From: Vanilla planifolia
Taxonomy: Eukaryota > Streptophyta > Magnoliopsida > Asparagales > Orchidaceae
NCBI GenBank assembly: GCA_023846275.1
Contig: CM043865.1
Location: 4,266,068 to 4,330,067 of the forward strand
Length of the DNA: 64,000 nucleotides
Direction: 5' to 3'
Shown here: one piece after another, positions 34,965 to 49,900 of the stretch
Layout of the letters: every line of letters begins with the position of its first letter
Numbering within the stretch: position 1 is the first letter of the stretch
Notes under the pieces: model-generated
Seen by the model: only the letters and a program-made list of their open reading frames with translations
What the model was told of the DNA's origin: nothing
Database searches by the model: none
Position numbers and translations under genes: made by a program

Positions 34965-37900
34965 GTATGCCGTTATTCTTTATGTAATCGCTTAAATTTT
35001 ATTTTGAATTATTGGGAAATAAGAATGACAGTGGTTAAGTGCTCTAATTAAATTGACATTACAAGCTGATTGGTTTTTTGCCGTGAATTTAGGTTGCTGT
35101 TTTGAAAGAATTTTCACTTTAATATAGCTATTCAAGTTGATTATGAATCATACATAGTTCAGATATATGCCAAAATGAACTGGTTATTACTCAAATCAAA
35201 CAAATTAAAACTGTATTTGATTTGATTTGTATCATATATATACCAATATGTGCAAGGACATGCATGTGCATACATGCAAATTTGCATTTCTATGCTTAAG
35301 TGGTTGTAGAAGCACTGCTCAAAAGTAGACCCATTTGCTTGTTATTATCTCAAGTACTGCTTTTGTGCTGTCAGTGAGGTAAGTCTTACTCAGATTGCAA
35401 TCGGATAGAGCTTTTGTGCCAATCCTATATTGTATTGAAGAGCTGCGAGTAGACCTTGGGCTAAGTTTGGATACGATCAAAATCATTAATTTAACTTCTG
35501 TTCTATTGACATGAGACCATATCCTGTGATATAAAGTGTTTACTTTGTTATGTTATTTATCAGAATTGGGAATACCTGGATAATTTTAATTTCATGATTG
35601 CTATGATGTTTTACTCAGTCAGCCTTTCAGAAATATTCTGTCTTGTTTCATGTTTTTTTTGCTTTATGGTCTATGATTTACAAGTGCCAGACGTTCTATA
35701 TCATGGGAATATAAACAGCCATCTTCATTCTTCTTTTTCTTATTTTATTCAAATTATATTTGATGCTGGAAGCTCTTTAATGTAAAAATGTATTTTCTTA
35801 TATTGCACAAAAAGATTGTTCGGCCTAGAACTTGTTTATTTCCAAATTGTATCTGGAAAGTGATGGTAGCAATATTTATTGTGATGAAAACATTAACTTA
35901 AACTCAAACAAAATAAATTGGAATTCCACTAGGTATAGCTTATTTGTGTAGAAGGCAAAGTGGCTATAAGAAAATTTGAACACTAACAATAATTTAAGTT
36001 GTTTTATAATAGTTCAGTTAACAAAAAAGAATGGAACATGGTCATTATCAGCTTCTATGAGATTTTAAGGAATAGTTTTATGAATCCTCATTATCTATCT
36101 ATTCCCATGGAGTGCTTAACTATAATTAACAGAAGTTTGAATTTTGTATAGAAATAATAGCTGTGTTGTCTTTGTTTCGTCCCTCTCCACTTTCACTTTT
36201 CTTCCCTGGACCTTCAAGATATTTTTATTGTTTTCCCCCTTAACATTCGTTCTTTAAAACCTTATAGATCTTAGTGTTGATTTGTGCGGAAAACTTGTAA
36301 TTTAGGTTCCAATTATGGATACATTCACTGTAGTGTGGAGTGACTCATCTTTGGACTATTTGATAGATGCTATATTCTATTATTTAATAGGTTTACTCCT
36401 ATCATCTTATCATAAAATCATTTTAAACACTCTTTCTGCTAGTTTGATCATATATCTGTCTAATAATTTTTATTTTTCTGCATATATTTAGGCCTTTTTT
36501 TATTACCAAATGAAAATTAAAATAACTTTAATGTTCAAGTTGCATGCATATACAGGATTACCTTTTAAGTTTTGGTTAAAGTCTTTTATATGTTACAAGG
36601 TCATTCTCATATTTTAAACATTGAATTTTATCTTTTGATGCTTGTCCTCACATCTTCCTTACTTCATATACTGTAATTAAAAAAAAGCTGCTTTTCTCGT
36701 GTGACACCAGCATTGCAACATAATATTGTTTTTTTGTCAGTCAGAACAGCTGTTTAGACTACTCAGAATTGGTAGGATACAAAGATGTATTGATGGAAAT
36801 TTTTTCTGAAGACTTTGGCTTCTGAATATAATTTCATTTTTAGATCCCCTTTTCGTACATGTGCTGTTACCTATATTTTTCGTAGTGTAAGACTTGATGT
36901 ACTAATAATCAAGTGATTGAAGCACTGTTGGTCTCCAAACGACTAAATTACCTTTGCCACACTAAAATGGCTAAGGTGACCTTAAATATTGATGATCTAA
37001 AATGTCTTTCTTGGCAACATGATGCCAAGCTGCCCCATTAGCTACCCAACTTTTAATAATGCCCAACTCTCTGTTGTGTTTAAAGAGAAATTATGGGTAT
37101 GTTCATATCCTACTTTTGGTAGTTCTGCTACTCAATTGGGTTAAATTCAAGCAAGCTCATCTTTTTGGCACTTTGTTGGACAGTCAAGTTGTTTGATTTG
37201 ATGTTGCCTCAACTCCCTATTGGATATTTAGGCAGCCAAAGTTTTACACAAATTTTGTCATGTTGTAGCTTATTGTTAGACTTATGACCAAAGTTTTGAA
37301 TTGAAAATGTTAATTTAACAGAAAATAATTAACATATGAAAATTGCTAAACATCAAACAATTTGAAAAAAACCAAGCATCTCACCACTTCCAAAAACAGA
37401 GTGAGATGATAAATATATGTAAATAGCTGCACATAGTTATTAATATCTTTTTGATGTTATTCTCATAATTATTTAAAAATGATTATTACTATGTAATGTT
37501 TTAATAATATACAAAAAATATAATGTTGCAGAACAAATGTTTAAATTATTGTCTCTTAACGATAAATTATATGCTTTGCTGTGAGCTATTAATAACCAAG
37601 AAAAATCCAACCTGAATAGAGCTTAATGAAATGTTCAAGTTATCCAATCTGTTGTAGTTATCTTTTGTTCATCATTTTTCATTTTGTTTACTTGTTTTAC
37701 TATAGTTAATCCATCTGATTTATGAGATTTTGATCGAAAAACCACACCTGAACTGGATTGGATGTGTTTGGAATCTATAAGTGTTGACCTGCTTAAAAAA
37801 TTGGTTTACATATGGTGTTTGAATCCAAAATTCCTCCAACATTCATTGGGTTGCCTTGCTGGGAATTGCGCTGAGCCCACATATCATGTGTTGTGTTCTC

Positions 37901-40900
37901 ATTCTTAATACCTCATTAACATTGCTTGCTAAAGTAAATGGGAAACAGGGTTTATTTTGACCTGAAGCATTGCTTTACTCCCTATTTTGTGGTTTTATTA
38001 TCAATAGAGGTAAGCGTTGGAGGAAAATGCTCAAAACTTGATGGTCTGTTTAAATTGATTTGCAAGTTTGATCTTGCTTTTAGGACTTAAAAGTTAAGTG
38101 TTGGAACATTTATCCATTTTGATCTACTTTACTGAATAAATTAGTTTAATAAATACCAAAGTGATGACTAATCTCTGTCTTGGAATTTGACTGGTTAAAA
38201 GGCCTTGGACTTTGACTAGGAAAAGTGGGTAGCTGAAAGGGGAGATATACTGGAAAAAATTGAAATGCTTTACTGAGTAAATAAGTTTAATAAATTCCAA
38301 AGTGATGACTAATCTCTGCCTTTGAATTTGACTGTTTAAAAGGCCTTTGAATGTGAGTAGTGAAAAGTGGGAATATGATGAAAAAATTGAATTCCAACCT
38401 CGATAAAGTTATTGCAGTTAACATCTGACGTTTTTTTTTTAGGGGGGGAAGTATATAAAAGGATGCCAATTAGAATAGTGGAGAAATGGTGAAACCATCT
38501 GCATAAGCAATAATCAATTGCTGGCTGCAACATGTGATGGTTGTTAGTTGAAAGAAGAAAAGGATAAACTAATACTCCCTCCATAAGGATTGTATCAGAG
38601 GGGAAGTGCAACATGAATTTGCAGGAATAACACACAGGTTCTCATTCTTATGATACTGGAAACTCTATCTATACTACTTGTTGTGAGGGAGGAAGGAATA
38701 TTCTTTCCACTGCCAAAGTTTGCTTGATTATTTTTTGTCATCTGGAGCGTTTAGTCACCCAATGGAGTTGCATTTTGTTTTCCTTTTCGCACTTTTTCTA
38801 TGCATTAATATCTTCATTAGTTCAATTGGCATTGCTTTTTTTTTTATATTCTCATAGCTATATCATCTATGGCAGAAAAGATAGAAATTATTGTTGAAGT
38901 GTCTCACAAGAAATTTTAAAAATGTTGGCTCATTGTTTTCTTCTTAGCTTCGACCCAACTTCGCCGATGCTTGGTCAAATCTAGCAAGTGCTTATTTACG
39001 AAAGGGAAGGCTTCATGAAGCAGCCCAATGTTGCCGCCAAGCTCTTGCAATAAATCCTCGAATGGTAAAATATTCCTAGGATCTTAATTTTTTTTCATTA
39101 AACTGTACATTTCATGACTTTCTTATTTTGAAATAAATAACAGGTTGATGCTCATTGCAACCTTGGAAATCTTTTGAAAGCACAAGGTTTGATTCAAGAG
39201 GTAAAATTTAGAAATGCTAGAAAAGAAAACACCATTTTTTTGTATTGTATGCAAACTGATGAAATGCCTTGAGTGAAATTCTTATGTTTTTGTTAGCTAG
39301 GTTCAGTTTTCGTGAGCAGGCATCAATCTTGTTAATTTGATCTCAAAATCTCTATGGTATTGAAGTGGCCACTGGCCTATTTTTCAAGTGAATGTACATT
39401 ATATGTCTTCTTTTAGCTTTAATGCAGCTGCTCCTCTTGATACTCAAATTTTAAGATTGTATAATTTGGTTGCTTTTGCAGATGCTTCAATTTGCTTTAA
39501 TGTTATTTCCATATTCTTCCTATATTCTAATTGTACTTTAGAGTAATTACTTGACAATATTAATCTTGCAATCTACAAAGTCTTGAAGTTATTGGTTTTT
39601 AATGGTTCAAATACTTCGTGCTACAAGCCTCTAACAACACTGATTTAGAGCTGTAATCTCACGGACCTATACGTAGAAGAAATTATTTTTAAGGCCCTGT
39701 AAAATGAAGTGGATGTTGCGTATATGCAAATGATTCAAGGACAGTAAGAAATTTACATTTGTTTTAAACATTTTAATTTGAGATCTTTGTTTACCTTTGG
39801 ACTAGTAGACAAAAATTAGCAATAATTTATTTTATTGTTGATAATTCAATTGTCATGCCTTATTTTTTAATTTCAACATACCAATTATAGGCATATAATT
39901 GCTACTTGGAGGCTCTGCGGATACAACCTACATTTGCTATTGCGTGGTCCAATATTGCTGGGCTTTTTATGGACGCTGGAGATCTTCATAGAGCCCTCTT
40001 GTACTATAAGGTGAATGATGATTATATATTGTGACTTGATTGTTATTTCTTCTTTCTTATAATGAACAAGTATTGAAAGGTTTGTAAACCATGTAAGGTT
40101 TCCAGTTATTGCGTGGCTAGTCTTCAGTTCCCCCTGAATAGCATTGCTTTTAGGATTTGAAATGATTATTTCTTATCTTTATCTTATTTCTGCACTGTTC
40201 ACTGCCAACTTGCCTATTTTTGTTTTTTGCTTTGTTAGGCATTGTCTTAGGAAGCCCGTTAAATTCTCACAGCATGGAGATTTTCTTGTTATTGTTTTAT
40301 TTGTCATAGCGTTTAGGGTCATTGCTTTACCATATTAATACCAACTTTGATGCATAGCATATAACTTTTGGACAAAAGATGCCTACAATTGTTTTCTTAT
40401 CATCTTTTTGTCCCTTACAAATGCTTCATGTTTATTTTGGTAAAATATCAATTAGTCGTCTATTTTTTCTTCATTACATCACAAGGGTCATCTTTTAGAA
40501 TTTCTCTCAACTGTTCTCTCCTCATTACTTGCTTATTCTCTGAATGTACCAATTATTTAACAATGCCCAATGATCGTGATTCACATCTTCTGTTGTGTAG
40601 CTTGTGTGTTCTTCCATTTTAATGAACAGTGAGCATGCTGTCGTCCTCTGGAATTTGAATGCCAATATCTTTTTGTTTGATGCACGTGCTGCCTTAACAC
40701 TTACACCTTATTATGCTCAAGCATAAAAAAACTAGAGTTTTAAGTCACTTTGTCACTTAAGAGTTCAAGCAGAGAGGGAAATCCATCCCCAGTTGTGGCA
40801 ACTAAAAGAATGGTGTTTTATGATTAAGATGGCTTATAACTTGTAGCTTATTGAGCCTAAAGTAATGCACTAGAAGCTAGTGTTGGTGGACTATGTATGA

Positions 40901-43900
40901 GATTTTTTAGACTAGTGTTAGTGGCTGAAGATCCTCAAGCAACACTTCATGTTTATCTACTTGGTCAATGCAAAGCAATATTTAAGAATCATTCGTAGAG
41001 TCTATGAGTCCCTCTTAGGAAATAGATGCTCAAGGGCCTAAAAGATAGTTAACTGTGAGCAAAACTTTTGCATACATGGAATATCTATATAGGATAGAAA
41101 TTGAAATTTATGGATTTTTGAGAAGTGATAATAAAACTTATGGATCTAAATCGTTTATTCTTAAAACTTTTTTTCTTGTGTTTTCAAGAATGTGCTGGTA
41201 TAATCATGACAGTATCATAATAGTATTGCTTTCATTAAGTGGGGCCAACTAAGATGTATCATTTTGTGTTGATTGTGCTTTATCTAATTGAAACTCTTTG
41301 TTAAGCTTCAAGTTCATGAGGTCATTCTTAATAATCTTTTGTTTTTTTTTCTCCGCTTTTGTTATATTTTTTCCTTCATGTAGCGGGCATTCATGAGTCT
41401 ATGCTTCAAATTTGAATCATTTAGTCAACTTCCCTTTGAACTTATTTTCGATGTAAGGAACTTTGACCTTCAAAATCTATTATCAAAATCTGTTTTTCTT
41501 GGATGTTCAATCATCTAAATTGATTATTAATGATATCATTACTTTTATTTTTTCTAAACTTATAATACATGTAGTTTAGTTCAAATGTAATAAATTGATA
41601 ACTTTTAGATGGAAAGGTTTGCTCTCTCCATAACTCGAGTTTTGTATAACTTCTTCTTTAGCCTTATTAAGACTGAAATATTATCAACAAAAAATATACA
41701 ACTCGGCTCCTTATTGTGAATGTGATAAGAACATCTATAATCATATCATTGTATATGTCTTTAATATCTTCTATAGATTTAATGCAAACAACTTTCTATT
41801 TCAAAGCACTTTTCTTTGAACTCTTCTATGTCTTCATGTGAATCAATAGAATCTAACAAAAATATCCTTGTTTTTTTTCTTCCTAATCTTCTCCACTACA
41901 CCTTTTGAACATTTGTATAGCATTTATTATTACACCCGAATCATGGCTAATCAACTTCATTCTTTTATGTACATAATTATCAAATGGAGATATGACTCAT
42001 CAACTTAGTTTTTTTATAATTGGCTTTTTTCTGAATATTATTTTGTTCTATTAAGTTGGTGTTGAAATACTTATCCTCCTTAATTTGATTCTTAACATGC
42101 TCATAATTATATTGAACAGTTTGGTGAATATCCTATTGAGGGTAATCCTATTATATGGGCTTTTCACTAATAGTGTTTTAAACTCAGCTTTACAAACACA
42201 GATTTTTTTTTTTTAATTTTGAGTTGCTAATGTTGCATCAATCAATCATATTTTCTCAAATAATAAACCATAAAAACAATGTCAAAGCATAATGAAAACA
42301 GTAAAAAGACTGCAAAATAATAAGGCACATCAAGTTAAGAGATAGGAGTATAGAAAGAGATGGGACTCTTACATTTCTCTCAGATCAAAATTTTAAAATT
42401 TGAATTACTTCAAGATATAGGGCCAATATAGCTGTCATATAACCACCAAAACATTCGGATTTTTTGTTCTGTTAGCTCACTCTGAGATAATTATGGAAGA
42501 GATAAAGGTCTTTATATATAAAGGGGGCAGGAGAAACCAAAAGTGCAAGTTGTTAAAACAAAATAGGTAAAATTTTGATGGTGCTTTTTCTTTGTAATGT
42601 GTTGCTTTGACTAACATAATTGCATCAGAGCTTGAAATTGCTTTTTATCGGTCTCATACATCAGTTTCCACTGGTAAAACAGAACTAGACCTTGAGTTGG
42701 CTTGGGAGAAGCTTATAGGAGACTAGCTTCAAATCTTTTGGAGACATTATAAATATAATATTATTCATCTTCTACCAATTTGGTTGATAATAATAGATCT
42801 ATTGGCTTCTGTAGCTACTTATCTTGTGCATAGAAGATACCACATGCTTCAATTTGAAGATATGGTTGTGCATAATAGATTAGCTTCTATGGAGTACAAA
42901 ATTCAATAGTTAGGGCAAATTCAATAGGCTCCACTAATATGGATGAATGTGGCCAGATTGTGAATTGTTGGAAGGGTACTTTTTGGTTGAGAAAAAGTAA
43001 TAAAGAGGTTCCCTTGGGAATTCCATTATAGTTTTTCAACTAGGATTTGGAGTGGGAACAGATTATGGCTCCAACTAGAGACCCTAAATACTCAAATATG
43101 ATAGGTGTTGGATTTGGGATAGGTTCCAACAGGAAAGTGTTTAGTTTTATGCTCTAGTGATAAGTGGTGGATCCTTTGTGAGTGATGCAAGGATTCCACA
43201 TCTAGACATGTGATACTAGATTTGGTTTTGTATTCGTCTTGAGTAAATAGAAGTATCGGTACTATGTATTGTCGTTACAATGTTTTTCGGCTTAAAGTAG
43301 TCAGAGAAGTAGAAATTGTTAGATTATTTCCATGAATTTTAATCTTCATTCTCTTTGATTAAATTTGTTTAACATTTTCTTCAAAATGATAAAATGGGAT
43401 TCAAATCATCAATTCAACAATGAACCAAGACTTATGGGTAGTTTTTTTTATTACGTCAAATGGAATATGAATGGGCACAAATGCTCAGAGGAATGATAAG
43501 CCCGTAGATGATAGTTTCATTCAGCTTTCTAGAATGAATCCATAAGGTCTAGGGTGATATTCAAGCTCAAGTATGGATTATTTGAGTAAATGGCCTAAAA
43601 TTAGACTTAAAAGCCATGTTCATAATTTATTCTATAGAATATGCTTTTCTTTTTGAATTGACTAAGAATATAGATCAAAACTAATGTGAACTGATTATAT
43701 CTGTGGAGAACGTAGGACTTACATGAAACGAAGCCATAAGAATGGTCATGAATGCATGAAAGGCTCATAGCTTTGTGTTGGATATGGTTAATCATATATT
43801 TTTTTTGTTTGAGAGCTCCCACTGCACGTTCTTTGGGATCAATTTGTACATAATTCTAAGACCTCAACATGCTTGGAATCATTAAAATCATCCTTGAAGT

Positions 43901-46900
43901 TGGTGCCCTTATAGGTCCTTGAAATGTTCATGTAAAAACATTTGTATCAACACAAAGCATTGTCTCACAAGATGAAGATCAAAAGGTATCAAACGAATAT
44001 TAGATAGCATGAAAATTTGTTCAAGCTGATAATCATGAGCTTTGTAGTTAAAAAAAAGTAATTTGGAATATTGAAATTTATTTTGGAATATTGAAAAGAA
44101 ATAAATAGGGTAAATTTCCATGGTTTGCTAGCTGTTAGTTACTTTTAGTAACAATGTAATGGTGCAAAATAATTTAGGGACTCTCTACTGCTTGTATCAC
44201 AAACTTAGCCAACTTCCAACATTGTAAAAAGGTAAAACAGATATTATAAACAGAACAAGTAAATGGGGATGTCAGGGTATCTACATTTTATCCTCTTTCA
44301 TGAGCCCACTTACGTTTTTAAAAGGATACAATAGACTTAAAAATAGTTCTCTTTTAACTCCCAAGTCCATGTTAGCACTAAATTGGCAAGTGTTAGCTTC
44401 TGTATAGATGTGAAAAGTGGAAGCATTAAAAAAGGTTAAGATCAATTTGTTTGTGCAAATGAGAGGAAAATAATTACAAGGAAAATATTTGGAATTGTTA
44501 GTGTAATGAACAAAATAAAAAGCATCAATCTCAATAAGAAGGTTGGAAGACAATTGGAAACGAAGAGCTGAAGACGACCATTGATTTCAGTGCAAAGACT
44601 GCCAGTGCACCTAAGAAGTCATGATAACCAATAATCACTTCATCAGAAATTACTAATCATGCTGCTGAAGCCACCAAGAAGAAAGTGCTACATCAAAATT
44701 TAGTTCAATATAGTTATTTGGGGGTGCAGGTCAATGAATTATTTCAGCAAAGCTTCTAAGAGAAGTGCCAAGAGTAATACTACAAAGCTAATCAAATAAA
44801 GAATCCCCCCCTAAACGTTTTGTCACTGTTAAGATTGGCATTTTTCAGAAAATAAATCTCTCTAGGAAGTCCAGAAAATGATTTTATTAGGACATGTTTT
44901 TGAGCCATTATATTTAGAGATATTTCTGGCATGCTAGATATTACAAAGATAAGAACAGATATGACAATTCAAATATTCTTAACACTTATAATTTGTTAGA
45001 AAGGATCCGTTTTTCGAAATCAGTGACAATGTCATTGTTATCTTGTTTGGGAATTTGACGTGGGGAGCAAAAGTGATCCCAAACAAGATTGCATGCAGCA
45101 GAATAATGGAAAGTATGCTTTGAAGGTTCAGTAAGGCAGCATTCACCTAGAGACTATCACAATGGAATCAACACAAATAAATTTGAGAAGCAATCTATAA
45201 ATGAAATTGAAGTTCCCATTTGAAGAAAAAGTTATTTCAATATGTTAGTTTTATTCCAAATTTTGTTAGCATACTGTGCGGATAGATTACCAAGTATTTT
45301 TGAAATTGAAATCACCACTAATAGTAATACTCCAAAAGATAGTATCAAAGTGATGGGCATTTCATGATTAGCATTCTAGAGATTATTTGCTAACAGAAAC
45401 TAAAGATATTGATTTATTATAGCTTGCATGCATGCCATTTGTCTATAAATCAAAATCTAGATCAGTTATTGAAAACATATGGAAAATTAAAACTTAAATT
45501 TGTTGTAAAGCTAAACTCAATTGACATAAATAACCATGAAACCTTGTCATGAAAGATAACAAATTACTGGATTGCAGAATACATTGCTACAGATTGCATA
45601 AAGCAAATCTTGAATTAATATTCACATGGTATACCAGAGACCGTACTACACCGAAAAAATGTATGCCGGCTTTCCTATGGATCAATTCGAGTACCATTTT
45701 CAATTCGAGCACACCATTGAATATCTTGGATTCTTATGAAGGAACTGGGTTGAACATCAGAAGATGTACAATTTGATTAGCTAGTTTTAGTATCACAGAC
45801 AGGTTTCAGGTTGAGAATGATAGGCACCGAAGCTTCTTCATATAGGTGGATGGTGATGATGATGATGATGATGACAATAATATTTTTAAATTTTTATTAA
45901 TTGAGAAGTTATGCCCATATCTTATGTATTGTAATAAATTTCTTGCTGCAGGAAGCAATCAATCTAAAGCCAACACTTGGTGATGCCTTCCTTAATCAAG
46001 GAAACATTTACAAGGTAAGCAGTCTTAAATTGCAGCAAAAACCTTGGGTCACAGCAACCTGGTGGGTTTCTGGAGCATATCTTTTCGGTTTTCCAGGCCT
46101 TGGGAATGCCTCAGGATGCTATTATGTGCTATCAACGGGCACTACAGTCTCGTCCAAATTATGCAATGGCATATGGTGAGTAATCGTATTTTTTTTGTGC
46201 TAAAGATTGTATTTTGAAAATTCCTCATTGTTTTTTAATCATCTTACTAGAATGAGTTATTCTACTGATATTTCATGTTTTCTTGTGAACCATTTGGATT
46301 TTGGTGTTGGCAAACTTAGTCTAACTCAAGTGAACGTAAATTGGTTAATTTCTGGCGAACGGTTGTCCTCTTTTATGGACTAGAGCAGGATTCTGGTCAG
46401 TGAGAAACACAATGAATTTCTTCCAACATGCATGTGGCTTATATTTTTCTTTTTGGCATAAGTATGCAGAAAAAAGCACTTGTGTTAGCAGTGTCTATGT
46501 GCTAATTATGTTGAAACTGGAAGAAGCATGAATGATGCTGTTAGCTTTTGCAATCAACTATAGCATGGAACCGTTTGGTGCAGGAAGTCTAGCTAGTGCA
46601 TATTATGAGCAAGGTCAGCTGGATATGGCAATTCTTCATTACAAGCAGGCAATTTCTTGTGATTCAGGATTTGTGGAGGCATATAATAATCTGGTTAGTT
46701 TATCAATTTGGTTATTTTCTCATGGTTCTTCACCCTGTGAAAAATTATGTCAACCATTTATGTTGATTAAAAGGGAAATGCTTTGAAAGATGTTGGCAGA
46801 GTGGATGAGGCAATGAATTGCTATCGGGTAGCAATCAAACATCTTTTTTTTTTCATTAACTTTCTTTTTTTACACTTTGAAATTCCATATTCTGACTTGT

Positions 46901-49900
46901 CTCATGTTTTCATGCTGAAGTCTTGTCTAGCTTTGCAACCTAATCATCCACAGGCTCTCACAAACCTTGGAAACATATATATGGAGTGGTAAGCTTTTTA
47001 AGACTTGTGGAATTTATTCATGTCGTGTTTACTTATTTGTCCATATTTATTGTTGCTCCCAAATGTAGGAATATGTTGAATGCGGCTGCTACCTTTTATA
47101 AAGCAACCCTGTCTGTGACAACTGGATTATCTGCACCTTTCAGTAATCTAGCCGTAATTTATAAGCAACAGGTTTGTGCTGTGGTACTTTTTCAGTTGTT
47201 TGTATGTTTGTTTTGTTGTATTTGAATTGTTGGTGATCTTATTCTAGCTAAATATTGACACTATACTCTTTGAATTTTCTGAATGAATGCTGTTGTTCGA
47301 TGATAGGGAAACTATGCAGAAGCTATAGCATGCTACAATGAGGTTCTTCGTATAGACCCAATGGCAGCTGATGGGCTTGTGAACAGAGGAAATACTTTTA
47401 AGGAAATTGGTAGGGTCAGTGAAGCAATTCAAGATTATGCACGAGCTGTTACTATCAGACCTACAATGGCTGAAGCTCATGCAAACCTGGCATCTGCATA
47501 CAAGGATAGGTAATTTCATTTCTTTACAGGGCTGTTGGATTTCTCTTAATAATGTGAATTATTGTATGCCAAGTCATTTTGGGTCTTGTGTCAAACTTTA
47601 TAATATGCAGTGGACATGTCGATCTTGCCATCGCTTGTTATAGGCAAGCATTAATTCTTCGACCTGATTTTCCTGAGGCCACTTGCAATTTACTGCACAC
47701 ATTACAGGCAAATATATTTATTGCATGGTTACTGCTGTGCTTCTTCGCCATCTTCTGCGATCCTGAAAATTTTGTGGTCAATATCTTTGTGTAGTGTGTA
47801 TGTGACTGGGAAGATCGTGATAACAAGTTTGCTGAAGTCGAGGGAATCATTAGAAGGCAGATCAAGGTTTCAAGCATTATTGACAATTACTTTTAGATTC
47901 CAATGACTTATTTTATTGGTTTTAACTTTGAGCCATGTCCCAGATGGGATTGCTTCCTAGCGTTCAACCATTTCATGCTATTGCCTATCCTATTGATTCT
48001 ATTCTTGCATTGGAAATCAGGTAGGTTCTGATCAAGTTGTTTGTCTTCCTATTTCACTTAGTTCATCAACTTGCTATTCCTTCCACAAAGTTCATGTCTG
48101 CAACTTGTGCTTTTTCTCCCCTTTTCTTTTTTCTCAGCCAAAAATATGCAGCACAATGCCAATTGATTGCTTCACGTTATGGACTTCCGCCTTTTTGTCA
48201 TCCTGTTCCAGTACCTGTTAAGGCAAAAGGAGGAACTGGTCGTCTCAGGGTGGGGTATGCTTCATTTCTTAGTTGTTATCTTTTTCAAATGCTGGGGTCG
48301 CTTGATGTTCAGGTTTTCTGTGTTATATACTTACTTTGTGAAGCATATGATGTTTTTTGTCCTCTTCAGATATGTCAGCAGCGACTTTGGTAACCACCCG
48401 TTGTCTCATCTCATGGGTTCTGTGTTTGGCATGCATAATCGAGATAATGTTGAGGTTCAATGGATGCTTTTTCATTTTTTCACTCTGTGCGACTTTGTTA
48501 TCAATAATTAAAAGAGCCTTTTGATCATGCAGGTATTCTGCTATGCATTGAGTCAAAATGATGGGACCGAATGGAGGCAACGCATCATGGCTGAAACTGA
48601 ACATTTTGTTGATGTCTCTTCCATGACTTCTGATTCTATTGCCAGAATGATCAATGATGATAAGATTCAGATTCTAGTCAACCTCAATGGCTACACTAAG
48701 GTAGTACAATCATCTTCAGATCCAATGTTTATTAATGGATATGAATTCAAGTGAAATAATGCCTATACTTCGCATTAGCTTTAGTTCTGATCTACTTTGC
48801 TGCTAATAAGTTTCTTCACAATTACATAGTCTTAAATGCAAGAATTGATCTGCCAGGTAGCTGTTTGTCATTAGTTAGAATTAATCATATTTTGTTTGTA
48901 CTTAACTATCTATTTACTCATAACTGGTGATTATTTTAAAGAAATTACAAGGTTTGAACCGATGACTTCCAAGTCGTAAGGAAACAATCTAAACTATTAT
49001 GCAATGTTGGCCCTTTAAAATGTATGCATATTCTCTAGATATTTACTGAATAAAAAAAATTGTATTTTCATGCTTACCTGTAAAAAGTATTGCATGTTTT
49101 TGCAAAGCTATATGACAAATAAGCAGTTATTTTAACAGCATACTGAGTTTTCGTGAATCTCCCAAATAAATGTCACTCAGTGAGCGTAGATAGCCTGTTA
49201 TAACCTTATGAGTGTAGCATGTCAAGATATATTGTAGTGCTTAAAAATATGAATTAATGTAACAATACATCAAAAAATATGCTAGGATAACCTGTCAACA
49301 ACTACTGAAAAAACCTAGCTACGTATTGTTGGCGAACTCCCTTGTTTGTGAGTTTAAACAAGAATAAATAAAATTTGATATATATGGTGGTGTTTTAAAT
49401 AACATGCAGGAGGTTAATTGACCTTTGAGTATTGGGGATATCATAGTAGGTTGCACCTGCCTAGAAAATTGGGTTTAATGTATTCCATTTGAAGAAAAAT
49501 TGGCTGGTTACTCCAGGTAAGGAGAGTTATTGCTATACTTGGGAATATAAGAAAGACTGGTATTGTATAATGAATTTAATTACCTTTGAAACACTAGAAT
49601 AGTATCAATGACATGGAGATATAGCCTAGAAAAGCTACCATATTCATGAGGTTTTATGAGAATTGGATAATCTTGGGGCTCAAAGAAGTGCCCAATATTT
49701 TATTGGATGGATTCTTATTATTCTAAAAGTTTGTATCGAGTCTTTCAATTACATATATTAAATTTGTATGGTATGCTTAGCTTTCATTTTGAGACATTTT
49801 ACTTGCTGGTGCTTAACAATTTTCTCGAGTGGGACTCGTCCATTGTGTTCATCGCTCGACTCTGAAGCCTTTCGTCTTTCAAATTCAAGTATCACTCCAC

